Of a stretch of 45,931 nt of DNA, positions 40,851 to 45,931 are shown piece by piece. Below the pieces are notes generated by a model. The model had not been told where the DNA came from and made no database searches. It saw nothing but the letters and a program-made list of their open reading frames with translations. The translations under genes and the position numbers were made by a program. The stretch comes from Ferruginibacter sp. (GTDB lineage: Bacteria; Bacteroidota; Bacteroidia; Chitinophagales; Chitinophagaceae). The DNA is taken from positions 1 through 45,931 of the forward strand of contig JAURKC010000029.1 of the NCBI GenBank assembly GCA_030831945.1. The letters are read 5' to 3'. Within the stretch, counting starts at the first letter, position 1; every line of letters starts with the position of its first letter.

Positions 40851-42707
40851 ATGGCAAAGATTGGGATCAATATCGCAACGGGTAGTTTACAGAAAGAAGA
40901 GATTATTGTAGGAATAGATTTAGGAACTACGAATAGTCTAGTATCTGTTATACATCCAGATACAAAACAACCTATTGCATTAAAGGAGCACAATACGGCT
41001 TCCTTAGTTCCTTCCATTGTTTATTTTGATGAATTTGGAAATGTAGTGGTTGGTGAAGCCGCAAAAGCTAAATTGATTACTGATCCTCAACGAACTATTT
41101 TTTCTGCTAAGCGATTGATCGGTAAATCTTTTAATGATATAAAAGATAATGCTTCTTTTTTTTCATATAAAGTGATTGATGATAATAAAGATGGATTAGT
41201 AAAAGTTCAGGTGGGGGATAAATTTTATTCTCCAGTAGAATTATCCTCTTTTATTTTAAAAGAATTAAAACAAAGGGCAGAACATATTTTAAAAACTCCC
41301 GTTAATAAAGCAGTTATTACTGTTCCAGCCTATTTCAATGATGCTCAGCGGCAAGCAACTAGAGATGCAGGTAAATTGGCAGGGTTAGATGTATTGAGAA
41401 TTATTAACGAGCCTACTGCAGCTAGTTTAGCCTACGGTCTTGGATTAAATAAGGCGATCGATAAAACAATTGCAGTGTACGATTTGGGTGGTGGCACATT
41501 TGATGTTTCTATTTTAAAAATCAGTAATGGAATATTTGAAGTCCTATCCACTAATGGAGATACTTATTTAGGTGGTGATGATATGGACAATTTGATTGTA
41601 AAGTATTGGTTAAATCAATCAGCAATAAGTGAGGATGAGCTTAAAATGAATCAACAATTTGCACAGGCTATTCGATTGAAGGCACAAGCAGCTAAAATAA
41701 TATTGTCTGAAGCAGAAATTTTCGAAGAAGAGTTGAATGGAAATAAGCTCATGATTACTCGATCAATTTTTGAAGGACTTATTGAACCATTGGTAACTAA
41801 AACAATCAATTCTTGTATAGCTGCTTTAAAAGATGCCTCTTTGAAAGCAAGTGATATAGAGGTGGTGGTGATGGTAGGAGGGTCAACAAGAGTGCCATTG
41901 GTAAAACAAAGCGTAAGCCAATTTTTTGGAAGGCAGGTGAATGATACAGTTAATCCGGATGAAGTGGTAGCTTTAGGTGCGGCAATTCAAGCGGATGTTT
42001 TGGCTGGAAATAATAAAGAATTTTTGCTTTTAGATATCACGCCTCTTTCTTTAGGAATAGAAACAATGGGTGGACTAATGGACGTTTTGATTCCGAGAAA
42101 TTCTAAAATTCCTCATTCTATAGCTCGACAATACACTACTTATAAGGATGGACAAGGAGGTATTAAAATTTCTGTTTTCCAAGGTGAGCGAGATATGGTG
42201 AATGATAATCGTAAACTAGCCGAATTTAATTTGACTGGAATACCGGGTATGCCAGCAGGATTACCAAAAGTAGAAGTGAGTTTTTTATTGAATGCGGATG
42301 GAATATTAGTGGTAAAAGCAAAGGAGTTACGAAGTGGAGTAGCTCAAAGTATTGAAGTAAGATCTCAATTAGATTTAACGGATGATACTTTAGAAAAAAT
42401 GTTACTCGATTCCATAACACATGCAAAAGAAGATATTGCAACAAGGGCTTTAATAGAAGCTAAAACAGAAGGAGAACAATTGTTATCTACTACTGAAAAA
42501 TTTATTCAAAAAAACGCTTCACTGCTATTACCAAACGAGTTATTGCTTACCGCATCTGCCATGCAGGCATTGCAATTAGCCCTTACGATGAATGATAAAG
42601 ATTTGATTCATACTAAAATTGAAGAATTAAATGATTTATCCAGACCCTATGCAGAGCGGGTGATGGATGTAGCAGTGAGTAGTGCTATGAAAGGCAAAAC
42701 TATTTAA
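40851..42707 (+). CDS. hscA: Fe-S assembly chaperone HscA (Hsp70 family)
   Basis: This 618-residue Hsp70-type ATPase acts with HscB and IscU to release assembled Fe-S clusters in the cytoplasm. The phosphate-1 motif GIDLGTTNSLVSV is near 24-36 and INEPTAASLAYGLG near 182. Phosphate-2 VYDLGGGTFDVSIL is near 206, the adenosine motif VMVGGSTRVPLV near 340, and the linker region LLLDITPLSLGIE near 393-405. The length, the short C-terminal lid and the DNPD-less end fit HscA better than DnaK (about 640, EEVD-like tail). It is monocistronic, with its own TATTTTTG box. hscB lies at the other end of the window, on the opposite strand. Confidence 0.9.
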   Translation: MAKIGINIATGSLQKEEIIVGIDLGTTNSLVSVIHPDTKQPIALKEHNTASLVPSIVYFDEFGNVVVGEAAKAKLITDPQRTIFSAKRLIGKSFNDIKDNASFFSYKVIDDNKDGLVKVQVGDKFYSPVELSSFILKELKQRAEHILKTPVNKAVITVPAYFNDAQRQATRDAGKLAGLDVLRIINEPTAASLAYGLGLNKAIDKTIAVYDLGGGTFDVSILKISNGIFEVLSTNGDTYLGGDDMDNLIVKYWLNQSAISEDELKMNQQFAQAIRLKAQAAKIILSEAEIFEEELNGNKLMITRSIFEGLIEPLVTKTINSCIAALKDASLKASDIEVVVMVGGSTRVPLVKQSVSQFFGRQVNDTVNPDEVVALGAAIQADVLAGNNKEFLLLDITPLSLGIETMGGLMDVLIPRNSKIPHSIARQYTTYKDGQGGIKISVFQGERDMVNDNRKLAEFNLTGIPGMPAGLPKVEVSFLLNADGILVVKAKELRSGVAQSIEVRSQLDLTDDTLEKMLLDSITHAKEDIATRALIEAKTEGEQLLSTTEKFIQKNASLLLPNELLLTASAMQALQLALTMNDKDLIHTKIEELNDLSRPYAERVMDVAVSSAMKGKTI

Positions 42708-42742
42708 TGGGTTGCTGTTGACTCTTTATTTTATTAACATGA

Positions 42743-43333
42743 TTATTTTTTCAATTCCATTATCCTGTTAATATATTTTCCAATCATGTCAAATTCTATA
42801 TTCACTTCATCACCAATTACTAGGTGTTGCATATTGGTATGCTCGAATGTATAGGGGATAATAGCCACTCGGAAACTTTGATTAGAAACATCAAAAAGCG
42901 TAAGGCTAATTCCATTAATTGTAACAGAACCCTTTTCTATTACTAAGGAAGCAAATTTTGGATCAAATGAGAAGGTATATTCCCAACTTCCCTGTTTTTC
43001 TGCAATTGCTGAACAGGTGGCAACTGAATCTACATGGCCTTGAACAAGATGCCCATCTAGTCTTCCGTTCATTGGTAGGCATCTTTCTAGATTAATGATT
43101 GATTTGTTTTTCCATTGTTTTAGATTCGTCTTATTGAGGGTTTCCTGAATGGCAGTAACCTTATGTTTGCCATCTTTAATCTCCTCAACTGTAAGGCAAA
43201 CTCCATTGTGGGCAACACTTTGGTCAATACTTAGTTCATCCGAAATCGGAGATTCAATCCAAAAACTTACATTTTTTTCAGAGTAAATGAGCTCAGTGAT
43301 CATCCCTATTTTTTCAATAATTCCTGTAAACAT
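42743..43333 (-). CDS. ribE: Riboflavin synthase, alpha subunit
   Basis: This enzyme dismutates two 6,7-dimethyl-8-ribityllumazines to riboflavin. The 196 residues show the tandem lumazine-binding barrels. The first begins MFTGIIEKIG and contains SVAHNGVCLTV near 39-49. The second (about 95-190) contains GHVDSVA and GSVTINGISLTL. The C-terminal helix mediates trimerisation. A TAAATTTG box ends four bases before the ATG, suggesting a leaderless message, and there is no room for an FMN riboswitch in the 97 bases shared with rpsU. Other rib genes are not in the window. Confidence 0.94.
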   Translation of the reverse strand: MFTGIIEKIGMITELIYSEKNVSFWIESPISDELSIDQSVAHNGVCLTVEEIKDGKHKVTAIQETLNKTNLKQWKNKSIINLERCLPMNGRLDGHLVQGHVDSVATCSAIAEKQGSWEYTFSFDPKFASLVIEKGSVTINGISLTLFDVSNQSFRVAIIPYTFEHTNMQHLVIGDEVNIEFDMIGKYINRIMELKK

Positions 43334-43337
43334 GCCA

Positions 43338-43345
43338 CAAATTTA
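43338..43345 (-). promoter_or_regulatory. -7 promoter box of ribE
   Basis: TAAATTTG on the minus strand matches TAnnTTTG and is followed by TGGC and then ATG. Confidence 0.6.
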
Positions 43346-43365
43346 CTTTTTTTATTATTTGGATT

Positions 43366-43394
43366 TTGAAATTTAAATATTTCCACTATATTTG
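43366..43394 (+). promoter_or_regulatory. Promoter of rpsU
   Basis: TTG (43366-43368), an 18-base spacer and TATATTTG (43387-43394) form a complete Bacteroidota promoter. The predicted leader is about 30 bases and carries a strong Shine-Dalgarno. Confidence 0.72.
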
Positions 43395-43414
43395 CACTTC
43401 TAAAAAAAACTACC

Positions 43415-43423
43415 AAAGGAGGT
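43415..43423 (+). promoter_or_regulatory. Unusually strong Shine-Dalgarno of rpsU
   Basis: AAAGGAGGT stands 7 bases before the rpsU ATG and can pair nearly fully with the 16S rRNA 3' end. Strong Shine-Dalgarno sequences are otherwise rare in this window. In Bacteroidota, bS21 helps sequester the anti-Shine-Dalgarno, and a strong site on rpsU is the basis of a proposed autoregulation. Confidence 0.85.
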
Positions 43424-43430
43424 ATATCAA

Positions 43431-43628
43431 ATGTTAATAATAGATTCTAAAGATTGCGAAAACATCGACAAGGCGTTAAAAAAGTATAAGAAGAAATTCG
43501 AAAAAAGCCGTGTTTTACTTCAGTTAAGAGAAAGACAGGCCTTCATTAAGCCCTCTATCAGACGTCGTACAGAGGTGTTGAAAGCGGTTTATAAGCAGAA
43601 CATTGCGAGTGGTAAAATAGACCTATAG
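43431..43628 (+). CDS. rpsU: 30S ribosomal protein bS21
   Basis: This is a 65-residue basic small-subunit protein of the Bacteroidota length class. It begins MLIIDSKDCENIDKALKKYK and shows LRERQAFIKPSIRRRTEVLK in its C-terminal half. bS21 sits at the mRNA exit side near the 16S rRNA 3' end; in Flavobacterium it helps occlude the anti-Shine-Dalgarno. A promoter, a strong Shine-Dalgarno and a perfect terminator frame it as its own transcription unit. xerC starts directly after that terminator. Confidence 0.97.
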   Translation: MLIIDSKDCENIDKALKKYKKKFEKSRVLLQLRERQAFIKPSIRRRTEVLKAVYKQNIASGKIDL

Positions 43629-43653
43629 TCTATTGATACATTAATAATATTTT

Positions 43654-43690
43654 AAACTGATATCTAGTAACTTTGGATATCAGTTTTTTT
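43654..43690 (+). terminator. Terminator of rpsU
   Basis: An 11-bp perfect stem (43654-43664 with 43676-43686), an 11-base loop and T7 (43684-43690) end exactly at the base before the xerC ATG. Any xerC message from rpsU must read through it. Confidence 0.92.
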
Positions 43691-44593
43691 ATGTCCCTAA
43701 CTCATCCATCACTCATCCAGTCATTTATAGATTATCTTACCTTTCAAAAGAGGTATTCCCCGCATACTATTGTTTCTTATAAGAATGACCTTTGCGCCTT
43801 TTTTGATTTTATAGCCCTACAATTTGAATGTACTAAAATAGAAGAGGTGAGTGCCTCTTTCGTTAGAACCTGGCTGGCATCAATGAAAGAAGCTGGTATG
43901 GAGTCTAAATCAATCAATCGTAAAATATCCTCTCTTAAGTCCTTTTTTAAATATCAATTAAAGCAAGGGGTTGTATTAACCAGTCCAATGGTAACCATTA
44001 TTTCTCCTAAGGTAAAAAAGCGTTTACCACAATTTGTGGATGAAAAAGATATTCATACCTTATTTTCCTACATTGAGTTTCCAGATAACTGGGAGGGTAA
44101 AACCCATCGCTTATTATTACAGCTTTTTTATAATACGGGTATGCGTCAAGCAGAGTTGGTCAATCTTAAGGAGGCTCAGGTGGATAGCGGTAATGGCAAT
44201 ATAAAAGTAATTGGAAAAGGTAATAAGGAAAGGGTTTTACCTGTAAGTAAGGAGCTGATGTTTTTGGTGGTAGACTATATAAAAGGTAAAAGAATCCATT
44301 TTGAGCAGTTCGATGCCGAACTTTTATTGGTGAATGGTAAAGGGAAAAGATTGTATCCAAAGTATGTGTACAATGTGGTAAGGCACTATTTAAGTTCTGT
44401 TACCACCATTGATAAAAAAAGTCCACATGTTTTGCGCCATTCATTTGCCACTCATTTAATGAATAATGGGGCAGACTTAAACGCGGTCAAGGAGTTATTG
44501 GGTCATAGCAGTCTTGCTGCTACTCAAATCTACACGCATAATACGATTGAAAAATTAAAAGATGTATATAAGAAAGCCCACCCAAAGGCTTGA
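43691..44593 (+). CDS. xerC: Tyrosine recombinase, XerC/XerD type
   Basis: This 300-residue phage-integrase-family recombinase probably resolves chromosome dimers at dif. A SAM-like N-terminal domain lies at about 5-90 (FIDYLTFQKRYSPHTIVSYK), the catalytic domain at about 105-298 with Arg152 in TGMRQAELVNL, HVLRHSFATHLMNNG, LLGHSSLAATQIYTH, and nucleophile Tyr281. I choose the ATG at 43691. A TTG at 43673 would extend the frame by six codons but lies in the loop of the rpsU terminator. Which of XerC and XerD it is cannot be fixed without the paralogue; xerC is the usual name at this locus beside hpf and tuf in Bacteroidota. Confidence 0.9.
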   Translation: MSLTHPSLIQSFIDYLTFQKRYSPHTIVSYKNDLCAFFDFIALQFECTKIEEVSASFVRTWLASMKEAGMESKSINRKISSLKSFFKYQLKQGVVLTSPMVTIISPKVKKRLPQFVDEKDIHTLFSYIEFPDNWEGKTHRLLLQLFYNTGMRQAELVNLKEAQVDSGNGNIKVIGKGNKERVLPVSKELMFLVVDYIKGKRIHFEQFDAELLLVNGKGKRLYPKYVYNVVRHYLSSVTTIDKKSPHVLRHSFATHLMNNGADLNAVKELLGHSSLAATQIYTHNTIEKLKDVYKKAHPKA

Positions 44594-44782
44594 AAGTTAT
44601 AGCCGATTGAAGGCTTAAAGTTTTGTGAATTCTATAGGTATTTTAATGTAATTTAAGTTCAAATGAATTAACTTGTAAGGGCACTAGTAGCTCCTTCTCA
44701 ACATTTAAATATTTCGCCTATGGGTAGTAATAGATTAGCTGTTTTTTCACTTAATTGTTCACTTTTAATAAATTAGATCGTT

Positions 44783-45082
44783 ATGAACGTAAACATTCAG
44801 ACAGTACATTTTGATGCAGATTCAAAGCTTATAGCCTACGTAGAAAAGAAAATTGCTAAACTTCAGCAATTCCACGACAGGATTACCAATGTGGATGTGT
44901 ATTTAAAATTAGATAATGTGGTACATAAAATAAAGGATAAGGTGGCGGAAATAAGTGTGCATTTACCCAAATGCGACATTTTTGTAAAGCATTCTTCTAA
45001 ATCATTTGAGGAGAGTTTCGACGAGGCGCTAGATGCGGTCATTCTCCAAATTAAACGAAAAAAGGAAATGCTCGCTGCATAG
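44783..45082 (+). CDS. hpf: Short ribosome hibernation-promoting factor (HPF/YfiA)
   Basis: This 99-residue ribosome-associated inhibitor begins MNVNIQTVHFDADSKLIAYV. It has the beta-alpha-beta-beta-beta-alpha pattern of the family and a conserved end SFEESFDEALDAVILQIKR. It binds the 30S decoding region in resting cells. It lacks the C-terminal dimerisation domain of long HPF. It stands 189 bases after xerC, in a stretch with no clear promoter box, and ends 6 bases before a strong terminator. Confidence 0.93.
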   Translation: MNVNIQTVHFDADSKLIAYVEKKIAKLQQFHDRITNVDVYLKLDNVVHKIKDKVAEISVHLPKCDIFVKHSSKSFEESFDEALDAVILQIKRKKEMLAA

Positions 45083-45088
45083 TTTTAG

Positions 45089-45110
45089 GCCCCTAAATAG
45101 GGGCTTTTTT
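45089..45110 (+). terminator. Terminator of hpf
   Basis: GCCCCT, AAAT and AGGGGC form a 6-bp GC-rich stem (45089-45094 with 45099-45104), followed by T6. Confidence 0.92.
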
Positions 45111-45194
45111 ATTAATAAATGGGGTAGAACCCTTTTATTTTTTAATTTTTTTTAAAAAATCTATTTCAAAATTTTAGATTTAATCAAATATACC

Positions 45195-45202
45195 TACCTT
45201 TG
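45195..45202 (+). promoter_or_regulatory. -7 promoter box of the tRNA cluster
   Basis: TACCTTTG is a perfect TAnnTTTG match 62 bases before tRNA-Thr. A TTT stands where the -33 TTG is expected (19-base spacer). Confidence 0.6.
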
Positions 45203-45264
45203 CCATCCAAAAAATAAGGATGCCTGCTGGCTACTAGTTTTACACGGATAGTTCTTAATTATAA

Positions 45265-45337
45265 GCCGAAGTAGCTCAGTTGGTAGAGCAGCTGATTTGT
45301 AATCAGCAGGTCGGGGGTTCGACTCCCTTCTTCGGCT
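45265..45337 (+). tRNA. tRNA-Thr (anticodon TGT)
   Basis: This is a 73-nt cloverleaf. GCCGAAG pairs with CTTCGGC, the anticodon stem GCTGA/TCAGC holds the loop TTTGTAA with anticodon TGT, and the T-arm has GGTTCGACTCC. CCA is not encoded. It is first of four tRNAs ahead of tuf. Confidence 0.96.
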
Positions 45338-45380
45338 CTGAAGTTTTGAGATAAATTTTATCATTTGTTTCAAATATTTT

Positions 45381-45463
<83 letters not shown>

Positions 45464-45557
45464 CAAAAACTTCGTTAATTTGCGAAAGCAAAATAATGAA
45501 GTAAAGTTCTTTTAAAGATTGAATAAACATGATTGGTCCAATGGGCTGATTTTGCAA

Positions 45558-45633
45558 GCGGAAGTAGCTCATTTGGTAGAGCGATAGCCTTCCAAGCTAT
45601 AGGTGGCGAGTTCGAGCCTCGTCTCCCGCTCCA
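45558..45633 (+). tRNA. tRNA-Gly (anticodon TCC), CCA encoded
   Basis: The anticodon stem ATAGC/GCTAT holds the loop CTTCCAA with anticodon TCC. The T-arm is GCGAG/CTCGT with TTCGAGC. The acceptor GCGGAAG and CTCCCGC leave one A-C mismatch at the fifth pair. It is the only tRNA here with a genomic CCA (45631-45633). Confidence 0.94.
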
Positions 45634-45652
45634 ATTAGAGCAGATGAGAAAG

Positions 45653-45724
<72 letters not shown>

Positions 45725-45750
45725 CAAAATATAAATCCGTAAAAAAGGTT

Positions 45751-45758
45751 TATATTTG
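45751..45758 (+). promoter_or_regulatory. Possible -7 box for tuf
   Basis: TATATTTG is a perfect consensus box 81 bases before the tuf ATG. The box overlaps the right arm of an inverted repeat, AAATATAAA (45727-45735) with TTTATATTT (45749-45757). tuf may also be read from the tRNA promoter. Confidence 0.5.
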
Positions 45759-45818
45759 GCAATTGAAAACAGAAAGCTATGGTTGATGGACTAGGTGGTC
45801 TATTAACGGCAATTATAA

Positions 45819-45931
<113 letters not shown>

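Noticed and set aside
43334..43430. FMN riboswitch ahead of ribE
   Set aside because: The shared region with rpsU is 97 bases and is filled by two promoters and the rpsU Shine-Dalgarno. The ribE promoter box is 4 bases from the ATG, leaving no leader.
43673..43690. TTG start giving six more residues to XerC
   Set aside because: The codon is in the loop of the rpsU terminator, and the added residues are read from its stem and T tract.

Overview
The window is AT-rich chromosomal DNA of a Bacteroidota member, most likely Chitinophagaceae (a Sediminibacterium-like lineage is my guess, from gene content only). The evidence is as follows. Most promoters fit the Bacteroidota -7 consensus TAnnTTTG. 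Shine-Dalgarno sequences are nearly absent, with a very strong one on rpsU. The DAHP synthase/chorismate mutase fusion, the DUF2027-Smr protein, the SpmA/SpmB fusion and the order xerC-hpf-tRNAs-tuf are all typical of the group. Almost everything is core or housekeeping, except the left edge, where the 3' end of a serine recombinase gene runs antisense through a tRNA-Leu gene and marks the end of an integrated element.

Layout. 1-0.5 kb: recombinase tail, tRNA-Leu(CAA) and its terminator. 0.5-4.3 kb (minus): hscB, tRNA m6A methyltransferase, tsaD, a MacB-type ABC permease. 4.4-12 kb (minus): TonB-dependent receptor, a very large lipoprotein (ThuA + PQQ sugar dehydrogenase + PKD + cytochrome c + carbohydrate-binding-like), ychF. 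12-18 kb: SpmA/B-like membrane protein, a serine hydrolase lipoprotein, serA, cutC, glycosylasparaginase. A 615-bp gap follows. 18.6-24.7 kb (plus): rnr, polyprenyl synthase, APC permease, DUF2027-Smr. 24.8-30 kb: DUF3817, rluD, lipB, a secreted unknown, an ACC-deaminase-like PLP enzyme, a nucleotidyltransferase. 30-32 kb: an ECF sigma factor in an operon with a membrane protein joining an anti-sigma-like N-terminus to a trypsin-like protease, divergent from a small lipoprotein. 32.1-40 kb (plus): the aromatic amino acid operon pheA-aminotransferase-tyrA-DAHPS/CM-aroB-aroA-aroC. 40.2-45.9 kb: rlpA-like, hscA, ribE, rpsU, xerC, hpf, four tRNAs and the start of tuf.

The most striking element lies ahead of pheA. 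A promoter box is followed by an unannotated 24-codon ORF in which seven of ten consecutive codons are Phe or Tyr. After it come a perfect antiterminator/terminator pair and then the operon. This has all the parts of a ribosome-mediated Phe/Tyr transcription attenuator. The genes it would control carry carbon from DAHP synthesis through the EPSP and chorismate synthase steps to prephenate and on to phenylpyruvate and 4-hydroxyphenylpyruvate (the dehydroquinase, shikimate dehydrogenase and shikimate kinase genes are not here).

Other themes are: four genes (hscB, tsaD, the ABC permease, ribE) whose -7 box sits exactly four bases before the ATG, which suggests leaderless mRNAs; corrected starts for lipB, xerC and the sigma factor; and the dual use of the recombinase 3' end as coding sequence on one strand and tRNA plus terminator on the other.
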